From Pogona vitticeps (Eukaryota; Chordata; Lepidosauria; Squamata; Agamidae), in the NCBI RefSeq assembly GCF_051106095.1, contig NC_135783.1, forward strand, positions 313,182,322 through 313,246,321: a DNA stretch of 64,000 bases, given 5' to 3'. Under the pieces are notes generated by a model that made no database searches, was not told where the DNA came from, and was given only the letters and a program-made list of their open reading frames with translations. Position numbers and translations under genes: made by a program. Shown piece by piece: positions 10,157-22,317 of this stretch; position 1 is the stretch's first letter; every line of letters begins with the position of its first letter.

Positions 10157-10290
10157 GAGTGCCAGTGTGGTGCAGTCTGAGTTGTATTTCCTGGAAGATA
10201 TGGGTTCTACTCTCCATCAGCCATGAAACTCGCTGAATGATACCGGGGTGTCATTTTCTCTCAGTCTGACCTATGTAGGCCTAACCAATT
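10157..10290 (+). repeat. Degenerate tRNA-derived SINE
   Basis: 'gccagtgtggtgcagtctgag' followed by 'gatatgggttctactctcc' resembles A-box and B-box regions of a vertebrate tRNA SINE. 'tcattttctctcagtctgacctatg' resembles its body. Old and partial. Confidence 0.4.
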
Positions 10291-10639
10291 TGTTTGGCTG
10301 TAAGTGGGCATTCATTTTTGCTGTGACCTTAAAATATTAAATATGTATGGTCAGGACTCTGCTGGTTTGCCCAACTATGTTGGCACAGTTGATTTTATGT
10401 CTAATTTGCTGTTTATGGAAGTGGGAAGTAAAAAAGATACAAGAAACACTGAATATATGAATCAATTGTATAATGTGGTCAAGAAACATGGAAAGGGTTA
10501 AAATTACTGTCTCCACATGTGCTGGCTTGCCCATTTTACTGCTTTATTTATCCAAGGAGCAAAGATTTTATCTGTTACACCAAACTAATATGTATTATAT
10601 TGCTGCAATTAGTTAATTTTCTACAGAATTCCAGTTTTT

Positions 10640-11035
10640 CCATATGAACCTATCCGGCAGTTAGGAACCTATCCAGCAGTTAAGATCTTTTGAAAGAGCC
10701 GTCTATCAAGGAGGTAAGATGGATGGCTTGTAGACAAAGGGCGTTTTCAGCAGCTGCCCCTAGACTATGGAACGCCCTCCTGACTGAGATTCGTCTGGCA
10801 CCAACGCTGATGACATTTCGGCACCAGGTCAAAACCTTCCTGTTCCAGAAGGCTTTTAATTGAATTAATATCAACTGTGGGTCCTGATGGCAACTTAGAG
10901 TATATATTTAATTTTATTTTAATTGTTTTATTTTTTTTTACTGTAGTTCAATTGTTGTAAGCCGCCCAGAAACCTTTGGGTAGAATGGGCGGCATATAAG
11001 TCAAATAAACAAACAAACAAACAAACAAACAAATT
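10640..11035 (+). repeat. L2-group LINE 3' end with AAAC tail
   Basis: The plus strand keeps the C-terminal end of an L2/CR1-group ORF: 'ctatggaacgccctcctgac' (W-NALL-E) and 'aaccttcctgttccagaagg' (TFLFQKAF). It is followed by 'gtaagccgcccagaaacctttgggtagaatgggcggcata' and a (caaa)n tail at about 11005-11033. This 3' end is shared by several other fragments in the window. Confidence 0.65.
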
Positions 11036-11750
11036 TGTTGTAAGAGATGGGCATAAATCATGGTGATGAATGAACATTCAAGCATCTTCCAGGTTATCTA
11101 TTGCATATACAGAATAAAATGAGTATGCATATATGTTACGTTAATTAATTTTAGGTGCCAGATCAACAGCTTTGACACCAAATGTAAATTGCCATTGTTA
11201 GATTATCAACATACAGGAGCCTAAACTGGCACAATCATAACTATTTCCTCTATTTTTTCTTACTATGTTGACAAATTGTCTCTCCCACAAGTATGGAATG
11301 TACGATCAAACATTATAAAGCTTTTCCTGTTGTGTTGGAGCACTGCTACTGTGTGAGAGTCTAATTTTATGCATCTCTGGAGCATTTGGGAGAAAAATAC
11401 ATTACTGCATTAAAAACAGATTATTGTTTAGTGTTTCTGACATTTGCATGCATATGTTGAATTAGGGTAATCAAAACTTAATTACATTTCAGAGTAAAAT
11501 AATAGCAGTTTTGATGTCTCCATTACAGATCTCTTGAAAGATAAACACCTTGTCCCAGAATTGTTCAGCAAAGCTTGCTATGTAAAAATACAGATATTTT
11601 CTTTGCAGCAGAAAGCTGGAAATGAAAACATTTAATCATATCCTGTTCCTTCTGCAATTATCATGTTTATTAAGCTTAGATTGCTAACCTGCTATAATTT
11701 GTACCTTCAAGATTTTATTTGATATTATTAAATAGGTTTTACTGTATATG
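11036..11750. other. Unannotated AT-rich stretch
   Basis: No gene or repeat was recognised. Confidence 0.4.
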
Positions 11751-11754
11751 CCAA

Positions 11755-11985
11755 GCTATTGGTGAGTGGTTAAACCGCTGTACTGCAGCCAAAACTGTGC
11801 TCACGACCTGGGGTTCAATCCCAGGTAGCGGCTCAAGGCTGACTCAGCCTTCTATCCTTCCGAGGTCAGTAAAATGAGTACCCAGCTTCTGGGGGGGGGC
11901 AATGTGTAGCCTGCATAATTAACTTGTAAACCGCCCAGAGAGTGCTTGAAGCGCTATGGGGCGGTATATAAGCAGCATGCTTTAG
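11755..11985 (+). mobile_element. tRNA-derived SINE with L2-like tail, copy 1
   Basis: The head 'gagtggttaaaccgctgtac' and B-box-like 'ggggttcaatcccagg' are tRNA-like. The body 'ctcaaggctgactcagcc' leads to the tail 'taaaccgcccagagagtgc... gcggtatataagcagcat', which resembles the L2-group LINE 3' end in the window. A second copy lies at 31625-31858. Confidence 0.7.
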
Positions 11986-11989
11986 TTTT

Positions 11990-13020
11990 CTGTATTAACT
12001 TCCCACTACTACTGCTGAGAAACAAGAGTTGTGGACAATGTAATACAGTGGGTTAAGACATGGTTTTGGTTGATGGATGGAACCTGGTTTGTCAAAGGAG
12101 GAAACTGGTGCAGTTTTCCCTGCTTGGTTGCCACTAGGGAAATCCATTACCACAATCCTGTTACTTACACTTCTCTTCTATTTTATGGAAGAATTCTCAG
12201 CTTTGCCACATAGCACATGACAGGAGAGAACAGACATTTAAGTATACAGTGGTGCCTGTATGTGGAGAAATAGGATGGGACAAGACATGGTAGTGGAACA
12301 GCTGAAATAATCAGTAGGAGTTGCCCACTTAAAAGTAAGCTTTGCACTTACTGCTTTGATATTGTGTGTAAATCCACTTGGATGACTCTTGTGATATAGT
12401 CTTGCAATGTTTATCTGGCCTAGTATTTTACTGCAATTAAAGTGTTCAGCTTTCTATCAGTATTAAGATAAATGCTAAACTGGAGGCACACAGGATAATG
12501 TTTGTTCTCCAACATTGCTCCTGTGTCATTAACAGATGCATGTTGCGATGGGAAACATTGCGCATCACATATATCAAGTAAAGCCCCAAAGCAGTGCTAG
12601 AATAAAATGCAGCATTGACCTTAAAAAGGTAGCATGTAATTAGCTGTTATTATTCATTACATATAAAAAAGAATCAGAGTGCAATGTACTTTACAGAGCA
12701 ATGCAAGTCAGTAAGACAAGTCTTTGCTTTGCACAAATTATGGAGGGAACATAGAGAAGAAGTAAGAAGCAGTAGTATTCTATTCTCTCAGTGCTTCCAG
12801 CATATCTGTTACTTTTCTAATTACTTGGAGACTTCAGCTGTGTGTCAATGTAAAAGGGACCATGCTCCTCTGATTTTAATTGGACTGACCTCTGAGCAGA
12901 TGTGTATAGAATTGCACTGTTATATTTATTCATTTTCTTAATTTCTTCTACACATAAGGGGCAAAAGGAGGATTAGGGATACCACATTTGCCAAACTATT
13001 ATAAATCATTACAAATAAAT
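11990..13020. other. Unannotated AT-rich stretch
   Basis: No gene or repeat was recognised in this kilobase; short chance ORFs only. Confidence 0.4.
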
Positions 13021-13024
13021 CAAA

Positions 13025-13500
<476 letters not shown>

Positions 13501-13504
13501 TGAA

Positions 13505-16405
13505 TTTATACAGACAGAAGAAATTCAATAAATCCTTGACTGGGTTGAAATGGAGGGTGATGAAAAATGGATGCAGTGGTGCTCAGTTTGCAAAAAGTCT
13601 GCCACTGTCAGAAAGGTAGATAGAGACTACTACATGATGGACAGAGGGGAGGACGGGCAGGACGTGTGGATTCACAGAGGACCACTCGAAGAACTATGGT
13701 TACAGGTAAGTAACCTCTCTTTCTCCTTCATGGTCACTGTGAATGCACATGAATGGATGACTAGCAAGTTCACTTACCTACTGGTTGGTGGGACGTCACA
13801 TTAAAAAGGAGGCAAGAACAGCCCTGCCGAAGCCAGCTTCATTCTTGGCTCTGACATCCATCCAATAGTGAGTCACAAATGTCAAGGGTGTAGACCAGGC
13901 GGCAGCTCGACAGATCAGTCAATAGATACATCAATACCGCGAAAAAGGTGGTAGAGGTAGAAACAGCCCTGGTGGAGTGGGCTCTAACAGTTTCTGGTGG
14001 CATTTTTCCTGTTAGTTCATGATTAGGCATCCTTTAGTCTCGAGAGACTAAGGTAATATGTTCTACTATGGTTGAGAAGGCCAATTCGAGAGTGACAATC
14101 CCACACTGAAGACAAATACAATCTGTTCCCTGTTCAGCTCCCTGGTTTTGCTGCTTTCGGGACTGCCTCAACCTGCTGGACAAGGGTCTCTTCAAATTGG
14201 GAGAGGCCGTGATGCACCGCCTGTCTCCAGGCTGAATGCTCAGATGTCAAGGTTTCCTATCTGTTGAGGTCCATTCCTAAGGCTTTCAGATCCCGCTTGC
14301 AGATATCCTTGTATCACAGCTGTGGTCTCCTCTGGGGTGATTTCCATGCACCAATTCTCCATATAAGAGATCTTTTGGAATCCGACCATCAGCCATTCTC
14401 ACAACATGCCCAAGCCAATGTAGACGTCACTGTTTCAGTAATGCATACATGCTAAAAATTCCAGCTCGTTCTAGGAGTACTCTATTTGGAACTTTGTCCT
14501 GCCAGGTGATACCAAAAATCCGTCGGAGGCAACGCATATGGAAGGTGTTCAGCTTCCTCTCCTGCCATGCACAAAGGGTCCAGGACTCGCTGCAGTACAG
14601 AGGTGTGCTCAGGACACAGGCTCTATAGACCTGGATGTTGGTATATGCTGTCAGCTTCTTATTAAACCATACTCTCTTTGTGAGTCTATAGAACATGGTA
14701 GCTGCTTTGCCAATGTGTTTATCCAGCTCGACATCTAGGGAGAGAGTGTCAGAGATTGTTGAGCCAAGGTACACAAATTGATGAACAACCTCCAATCCTT
14801 GCGTGGAGATGGTAATAGAAGGAGGTGAGTCCACGCCGTAGCCCGTGACTTGTGTTTTCTTCAGGCTGATTGTTACTCCAAAGTTTTGGCAGGCCTTGCT
14901 AAAACAATTCATGTGTTGCTGGAGGTCTTTAGCAGAGTGGGCAACAATGGCTGCATCATCAGTGAAGAGGAAGTCCCACATGAATTTCAGAGAGGAGAGG
15001 AATGATGATATCGAGAGTGACTCGTCTGAAGAGTTTGGACTGGATGCATGCATTGAGATGTCTGAGATCGAGGATGGGACGGAGGCCTCTGTCTTGCTTT
15101 GGAACTGTGAAGTATCGGGAACAGGAACTGGTGTGAAGATCCTGGTCGGCAACTCTGAGGACAGTATTTTTTCTGGAGGAGAAGCGTGACTTCATCTCGA
15201 AGAGCAGGTGAGTATGGTGTGTGTTTGACATGTCTGATGGGTGGAAGCTCCATGAATTTGAGAAGATAACCGTGACAAATGATGGACAGTACCCAGTGGT
15301 CTTTTGTAATGCAAGACCAACAGTGGAAAAAGGGACAAAGATGGGTGTGAAAACAAGTATGAAAGCTGACCTCGGGCTGAAGGGAGTCAAAGAAATTGTT
15401 TGCCCTTCTTTTGAGGGCGGTGAAAGTGCTGGCGACATTGAGCCTGGGCCTGGGGTCGGAAGGTGGAGGATGTGGAAGTGGAAAGTCCTGTAAAAGGCCT
15501 GTCTGAACTTTGAGGCTTATATTGAGGTCCCTTGTACTGTAAGTGGTGGTGACTTGAAGGGATAAAGTGTGCACCTGGGAAAGGGTAGCACTAGGTTGGA
15601 AAGAGAAGTAGAAGCCAGTAACAGAGATGTGCAAGAACATTTAGAAATGGGTTGATTGGCTGAACGTGTGGAGGTGCGTTTAAGAGCTGGCCTGGAAAGC
15701 AGAGGAACTGCCAGCATGGGTTGAGGCTTGGGTATATGAGCTTGATGTCGATGTTGGGGTGGTGACAGTGACGGTGAGGGTTTGGGTAAGCAGGCAAATG
15801 CATATTGAACTCTCTTTGGGTCATCATAATACAGTACAGTGATCCATCATGCGGGTCGATATCAGCTCTGCGATGCCAGTGCCACCATAATAAGGGTCTC
15901 GACAATCTGACAGGAGCTGATATCAAGAAGGCTCTTGGAAATAATAGAACTTCCGATGTGGAGGATCTTTGAAGTCAGGTGAAATGTGACATCTGTTTGA
16001 TACATGTTTGCAAGGAGGAGACTGGTGAGGAGAAGGCTCCAAATTAGAAAATTGAACCATTGTTCAACATGCAAGGCTATAATGTTGAAGATGAAGGGCT
16101 AGAATGGGCCGAGGCCAGGCTGGAGAAAACATCAGCCACTGAAGGGCCAAGACTAGGTAAAAGAAACATGAGCCTGGCCCGGAGGTAGCAGGAGTAGCTC
16201 TTCCATCTTCTACAAAGAGTCTGGAACCCCTCTCGAAGACTCCTCCAGAATCGCTGAAGGAAGGTCTGGTGGAGGTTGAGCCAGTTGAGTAGGCTTGGAT
16301 GATTTCTTAGCCTTTTTTGATCAACCCTGGTCCTTCATTTTAGGTGACTGGCCATGAGATCGTGTCGAAGAGGACTTCAATGCCTATGCCCCCCTCAAAC
16401 TTGAT
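13505..16405 (-). mobile_element. DIRS-like retroelement fossil, broken, with a LINE fragment between its parts
   Basis: Minus-strand coding traces fit a DIRS-type (tyrosine-recombinase) retroelement. A reverse-transcriptase segment with GLRPILDLRHLN lies at about 15000-15240. A recombinase C-terminal segment with RAHSTRAVSTS lies at about 13840-14027. A poorly conserved upstream (gag-like) part extends to about 16400. The middle of the element is missing and a foreign LINE fragment (14029-14990) occupies that place. It is an old, clearly broken relic. The edges are estimated from the flanking L2-group and LINE copy 2 sequences. Confidence 0.6.
14029..14990 (-). mobile_element. Non-LTR retrotransposon fragment, same family as 7921-8812
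   Basis: The 14427-14990 part reads on the minus strand DFLFTDDAAIVAHSAKDLQQ (the xADD catalytic region, here TDDA), then VYLGSTISDTLSLDVELD and AGIFSMYALLKQ. The 3' end at 14029 is ATTAGGCATCC, the same terminus as in the copy at 7921-8812. The fragment is 5' truncated, starting just before the catalytic motif. It lies exactly between two parts of a DIRS-like fossil. The reading frame is open for about 560 bases and then interrupted toward the C-terminus. Confidence 0.75.
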
Positions 16406-16407
16406 GA

Positions 16408-17855
16408 AGATTTATTTATTTATTTATTTACAAGATTTTTTAGCTGTGCCATTACCAATGGTCTCTGAGCGGCGTACAACAATATTTAAATGTTAAAAAC
16501 ATTAAACCTATTAAAATAAGCAATATTATAATAATACCTTATATTAAAAACAGTCATTAGAACATTAATATTAATAAATCCTGCTGCTCATATGGCCAGC
16601 TAAAGAATACTATTTAACTAAAATGCTGGCTAAACAGAAAGGTCTTTGCCTGGCACCAAAAAGCCAAAAGTGTTGGAGCTAGGCGGATCTCTATAGGGAG
16701 GGCGTCCCAAAGTTGGAGGGCAACAGCCGAGAAGGCCCTATTTCGACATGCCATCCCCCTCACCTATTTCAGGGATGGCACCTTCATAAGGGCCTCCTGG
16801 CCTGATCTTAGAGGACAGGCAGGCTCATATGGAAGAAGGCGGTCCTTTAGGTCAGAGGTCATCAACCCCCAGTCCGTGGCCCGCTACCAGTCCGTGGCCT
16901 GAGCTGGACTGGGCTGCAGAGACAGACCTCCTGCCCCCCACATGCACTCCCCTCCCCACAGCTGCTTTGCGCACATGTGTCAGCACCAGTGTGAGCACTC
17001 CCATGTGGTTGAGCGAAGGCGTGGGTGGGCGGGTGCTTCTGCGCATGCATGAAGTGGTGTGCATGCACTCCACCACTTTGCGCATGCACCTGAGAACGTG
17101 TGTGCTCCTGCCTGAGTGCACGGGGGGTGCCCCACCATCCTCAGAGGCTCAGCCGGTCCACCGTCCCAAAAAGGTTGGGGACCGCTGCTTTAGGTAAACA
17201 GGTACTAAGCCATTTAGGGCTTTATATGTCAAAGTAAGCACTTTGAATTGGGCCTGAGCAGCAACTGGCAGCCAGTGTAAATTTTTCAGAAGTGGTGTGA
17301 TATGAGTCTGTGTGGTGGCACCACTTACCAGTTGCACAGCCCAGTTCTGTGCCAGTTGCAGTCGCCAGACCATCTTCAAAGGCTGCCCCACATATAGCGC
17401 ATTACATTAGTCAGTCTGGTTGTTACCAATGCATGTGCGACTGTTGCCAGGCTCTGCTGATCCAGGTAAGGGCAAAGTTGATATATTATCTGCAGCTAGA
17501 AGAAGGCACCCCTGGACAGCGAGTCCACCTGGGCTTCCAAGGTCAGACCCGGGTCAAGGAGCGCCCCCAAGCTGCACACCCTGTCTTTTAGGGGGAGTGC
17601 AGCCCCTGTCTAGGGCAGGGAAATGGCCCTTTAACCTATCTGGTGGAGCACCTACCAGCAGGACTTCCAGCTTCTCTGGATTGAGCCTCAGTTTATTGAC
17701 CTTCATCCATTCCATTATTGAGTTGAGGCACAAGTTCAGAATGGCGACTGCCATACCTGGATTGGTAGAGAATGAGAGGGAGAGCTGGGTGTTATCAGCA
17801 TATTGCTGACTCCTCAGCCCAAACCTCCTTTGGGTTGGGAGATGGCGTGGTTGGG
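16408..17855 (-). repeat. L2/CR1-group LINE 3' part, copy 2
   Basis: Collinear with 1484-2715. On the minus strand 17149-17391 reads SGATTQTHITPLLKNLHWLP then FKVLTLTYKALNGLVPVY, and 17554-17754 reads MEWMKVNKLRLNPEKLEVLL (the N-x-K-L-N-P-x-K-x-E-V-L-L signature of these reverse transcriptases). It is interrupted by a hAT-type element at 16853-17187. Frame changes are present and no protein would be made. Confidence 0.75.
16853..17187. mobile_element. Non-autonomous hAT element with 8-bp target duplication
   Basis: Ends are CAGAGGTCATCAACCCC and GGTTGGGGACCGCTG. The flanks CTTTAGGT at 16845-16852 and 17188-17195 are exact 8-bp duplications, the hAT signature. LINE copy 1 has the empty site 'tcctttaggtaccc' near 2250. 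The 335-bp interior is GC-rich, with two 'tccgtggc' motifs near the left end and no transposase. Relatives lie at 2716-2812 and 35643-35883. Confidence 0.88.
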
Positions 17856-17954
17856 CTCAACACGGACCGATGCAATTCTTGTCTAGGGATAAGAGTCGAG
17901 GTAGGCTCAATGGAATTGGCTGAGTGGGGCTGCTCCTTCACTTCTGCCTCCTTC

Positions 17955-18031
17955 CGTGTATAAAATGACCCTCAATTTTTCCTCTAATGATTTTCGGAAA
18001 AAGTGTTTTATACACAGAAAAATACAGTAGT
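17955..18031. mobile_element. Half of a TA-flanked element (TATAAGACG/AAATACGG family)
   Basis: 'gtataaaatgaccctcaat' and 'tgttttatacacagaaaaat' match the right part of the element at 55539-55987 (cattttatacatgaaaaata). A short remnant only. Confidence 0.5.
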
Positions 18032-18440
18032 TAATTCCAATATCTGTTTGTAATGTGATAGATTGTATAAAATAAAGTTTTGTTATTCACTTTTACGTCT
18101 TCAGCATTTATGGTTTAGGAATATATCACAATAATCAGTATTAGGACATTTTTTTAAAAAAATCTTCATATAATACCTACCTATAATTATATAGGTATAC
18201 ACCTATATGCACTTGAGAATTCTTTTCAAATATTGCAGTATGATTTTTTCATTTGTCATAACTGCTAGACTAGGATTTTCCATTAGGGGGAGTGTTGCGC
18301 TATATCTCAGTTAAAAAGAACTGTATGTAAAATGAAAAAGTTTATGTCCATGAATTCAAGTTCTTATTCTCATAACAAAAGTATAGGTACCAAACTTATT
18401 GTTTGTAAGTAAGAAAGGAAAAAGTCAACCACTCCCACCC
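18032..18440. other. Unannotated AT-rich stretch
   Basis: No gene or repeat was recognised. Confidence 0.35.
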
Positions 18441-18446
18441 CTTGTT

Positions 18447-21400
18447 TGGAGTGGTGGGGAGGGTCTCTTCGATTATGGGCTCCAAGACTTCAAGACTCTC
18501 ATTGTTGCTCAAACTAGTCTTTATTAAGGTGGGAGGTAGGATAAGAAAGTTGTTCAGTTGCCTGACTCCTCCTGTCCTTACTGCTCAAAGATAGGCTTAG
18601 TTGTCTCCAATAGATCTCACCCCCCCCCCCGGCAGTCTTCTGTCCTCAGCCAGGCCCGAATTTCAGCCACTGGGTTGGCATTGTCTAGAGTTCACAGCGG
18701 GGCTCTACTTTTCTGCACTGACCCTTTTAAGGAGGGCATGTAATGCTGGGTTGGCACAGATCTCCATGTTCCCAAGCATTATTCTGCCTCTAGACAGTCT
18801 GCTGCAGGCATGCTTTATGCTTCTTCCTCCACCAGCGCCTCCTCTGGGTTAGGGTGGGGCTGAGGGCTCAGCATGGCATCTTTGTCTCAATGGAGCAGGT
18901 CTCAGAGGAATGAGCAACAGCATGCTTCCCATGCATTCACATCTTCTAGCTGTACAGAATTGGACCCATTCTCCAGTGCAAAGGTCCTGCATCGCCAGTG
19001 AGCTATCTTCTCTGAAGGCACAGAAAATGGGAGGGGAATTCTCCAAGGCCTTTGCCCTGTCCTCCCCCTCCCAGACTGTCAAGGGCAACAAGCTCCCTTC
19101 CTCTTGCCCCCCTTCTCCCTCCTCCTTTAAGCCTGGGTTCTGCCAACCTGGCTCAGCCTCCACCCCAAGCCTCAGGTACAGCGCACCTCGGGCCTTATAT
19201 TCTCTCCCTGTGCCCTTACGCCTCTGTGTCACCAGGACACAGAGTCCCCCCCATGGACTGTGAAGTCCACGGGGGGGGGAGGCCATGGGTCTAAGGCAGA
19301 CAGCCCACCAGGGACAGCCAGAGCATTTCCCTTACAGGCCCCATCTGGCAAATGGCCCGTTGTCTCTTCATCTTCCTTTACTCAAGGAACCTGCTGAGAG
19401 AAATGATCCACATTAACATGTGTTTTCTGCTTCCTATACTGTACTCTCAAATCAAAGGATTGTAGAGCTAGGTATCAAAGTGTTAAGTGACTGTAGGTGT
19501 CCTTTATCTGTACTAACCACTGGAGGGGGACATAATTTTTGCCTCCCCCAGTCAGTCAGATATGCCCTTCCCTTTTGTTAAGATCCAAGTCTGCACCCTC
19601 CCCTGGGTTAGGTGCTCAAAGCCTTTCCAACATCTCCTCTCCAAGACTTATTGGGATAAGGCAGATACTATCCTTATCTGCAGCTGATGGTTCTGATGCT
19701 CCACCTGCACTGTTGCCCAACAAGTTGCATAGGACCTAATATCCTCATGGATACATTACATTAACACATTTCAGGAGTTCTCTTCCCATGCATGTTTCTA
19801 ACTAAAGTCTGGCCACACCCCATGTCTACCAGTGCCTGTTATCTTAATCCCATTTATTATGACCTCCACCTCCCAGCCTGGTGTTTCTTTGGTGTACACC
19901 TGGGAAATTGAGAGTGCACTCACCCATGAGCAGTCCATGAGGGGGCACTCCTTTTTGAAGTGCTCTTCTTGTCCACAGATGTGATGCAACTGTTTCAAAG
20001 TCCAGCCAGGCTAGGGCACTGACATGCCTGGCTCCACAGTAATGGGACACAGCAGTGGGGCCATAGTGAGGTTCCCTTTGGTGATAGGCAGGGTGATATC
20101 GGAATCTTGGGGTAAGGTGGACAAAGGAACAACTTTGTCTTGCTATGGTTGACTAGTAGTCTTGCCATTCCATGGGGGCCCTCATCTGTAGTGAAGAAAG
20201 CCTCCAACAGGGTCATACTTCCTCCACTGAGTCCAGCTGGTGTCTATTTATTCAATTCAGGAGGGCAGGTCCCAGTGTGGTAACCATCTGTTCCAAGATA
20301 ATTAGTTCCAAAAGCTCATTGGTGGAGCAGGCTGCTGGTTTCAGCCACTGAGTTGTGTTGGCCTGCATCTGCTAGGCAACCGGCAGGGAATGGAATTCAG
20401 CCTTAACAGGCAATTCTCAAAATCATTGATATTAAGTCTCTTCAGTTTAATTTAAGGGAATTAAACACAACCTGTTTGATGTTGTCGTAGTCAGTGGCTT
20501 CCACTAGAGCAAAGGTGTCCACAATCCCTTGGGCCAGGTCCATGAGACAGGGAGCCAAAATCAAGGCTCAGTGGTCTTGGGGCCACTAAGCAGAGACAGT
20601 GACTTGCTCAAACATGTTCAAGAACACCTCTCAGTTGTCTTTGGTCCCCATCTTGTTGATCTGGACTGACTATGGATTTTTGCACCAAAGAGATGTACTA
20701 GCAGTCCTGCCTGAGTCTGTTGGTATGCCAACAACCCTTTGCGTAACATTTAAGACTGCTCACTAACCAGCTGATGAATCAATAGGTCCTGCTTCTCAAA
20801 GATCCAGGAAAGCCACTGGTTCAGGTTCCCTGGGTTGGATGGAAAAGCTCCACTTTGGGTGTCACTGTGACTGCTGCCCCTCCCTCTTGAAGGTGACAAG
20901 GAGGGCTTTGACCGTGGACTGCATGAATTTCAGACTTTTGTTGCTGCTCAAACTAGTCAGGGTGGGGAGTAGATACAAAGGTGGATCAGGTGCTTGACTC
21001 CTCCTGTCCTGACCACTGACTGGGAGGTTTAGTTGCCCTATGGCCTTCTGTCCCAAGCCAAGACCAAGTTCCAGTCCCTGGGCTGGCACTGTCTCTAATC
21101 CAAACCTGGGGCCTAATTTTCCACACTGACCCCATACAGCTAAGGCTTTTTAAGGAGGGCCAGTAATGTCAAGCTGAAATAAGCCCTATGTTCCCAAGTT
21201 TAGTCCTGTTTTCAGAGGCAGACATTCTTTGTGACACGTCCTCTGCCAGCACCTCTTCTGAGTGGGAGTAGATGTCTCTGTCTCCTTGAAGGGAGGAGCG
21301 TCAACAGCAGCACATTTCCTGAGCTGTGTCCTCTAGCTGTACAGAACTGGACCCATTCTCCAGTTCACAGGTCCTACATCACCAGTCCTGAATTTTCCCT

Positions 21401-21830
21401 GAAGGAATACAATATGATAGGGGGCTTCTCCAAGGGCCCTGGCCCACTCTTAGTTGTCAAGACCCTCTAGGCCAGTGGTCCTCAACCTTGGGCCTCCAGA
21501 TATTCTTGGACTACAACTCCCAGAAGCCTTCACCACCACCTCTGCTGGCCAGGATTTCTGGGAGTTGAAGTCAAAGAACATCTGGAGGCCCAAGGTTGGG
21601 GACTACTGCTCTAAGCCCAGGTCTTGCCAACTTGGCCTGGGCTCCACTGCAACTCCCAGGTGCAGCACAACTGTCCCAGTCTTCTTCCTTCTACCTGGAG
21701 TCTCAAATTTACTCTCTATGCCCTGGGACTCTCTGTGAGGTCTACCAACAGAGCATGCGTCCCTGTCTACTTGCAACTAGCAGAGCAACCTGCCATACCC
21801 TGCCACTTGCAACCAAATAGAAAGTGAAGT
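18447..21830 (-). mobile_element. Old LTR retroelement fossil with two LTRs and a gag-like middle, broken
   Basis: Two diverged direct copies of a roughly 0.9-kb sequence flank about 1.5 kb. Shared blocks include 'gctcaaactagtc', 'gcctgactcctcctgtcc / cttgactcctcctgtcc', 'tgacc..tttaaggagggc' and 'ctgtacagaa(t/c)tggacccatt'. The left copy is about 18447-19335 and the right about 20875-21830. The middle has a minus-strand trace with CGQEEHFKKECP (about 19930-19990), a zinc-knuckle-like gag motif, and no recognisable pol. The element lies on the minus strand. LTR divergence is obvious by eye, so it is old. The exact ends and family (Gypsy- or ERV-like) are not settled. A hAT-type insertion lies in the right LTR. 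Confidence 0.6.
21473..21608. mobile_element. Short palindromic hAT-type element inside an LTR
   Basis: Ends CAGTGGTCCTCAACCTTGGG and CCCAAGGTTGGGGACTACTG are near-perfect inverted repeats. The flanks ctctaggc (21465-21472) and ctctaagc (21609-21616) are an 8-bp duplication with one mismatch. The interior contains 'ggactacaactcccagaa' and its inverse. 136 bp, no coding capacity. A sister copy is at 37063-37204. Confidence 0.88.
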
Positions 21831-22310
21831 TTCAATTGTGTGTGAGGACTTCTGCTTGCACACCATTAGATAGCACCCCACTGTAATTAATTAATCAGAA
21901 TAATGGATCTTTTTCATTCAGATCCTGAAGTAGCAAATATCATGGGTGAAGGAAGCTGAGTGATTCTCCTAACAAGCCATGATGGCAGGACAGGTGTGCC
22001 GTTTCACTTTAAGTGTCCTAAGCTTTGATTTGGGAGTCACAGAACCTATGATACATTAGAAGTGGACCCACTTAGCAAAGATCATTAAAGGACGAAGAGG
22101 CAGCATGTGAGAATATAGGCAAATAAGACTATAAGCAATGTTATAATAACTGTCCTAGGAGTAAATCTGATTGAGCTCTAAAAGACTTACTTCTGAGTAG
22201 ACACAGGGTTGCACTACGCCAGGAGCTGGAATATATAATCCCTCTTTCTCTTTTTGCATTTTAAAAACCAACGGAAAATCCAGGCCAAACCTGTAATCTC
22301 TAAATTCAGA
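21831..22310. other. Unannotated stretch before the NUBPL promoter
   Basis: No gene or repeat was recognised apart from a short, degraded 'tgatttgggagtcac' patch. Confidence 0.4.
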
Positions 22311-22317
22311 GATTACA

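Noticed and set aside
16829-17197. 122-codon plus-strand frame and its antisense partners
   Set aside because: The frames are carried by the GC-rich interior of the hAT element at 16853-17187.
18849-19294. Proline-rich frames on both strands
   Set aside because: C-rich composition of an LTR; the same region recurs in the partner LTR without the frame.
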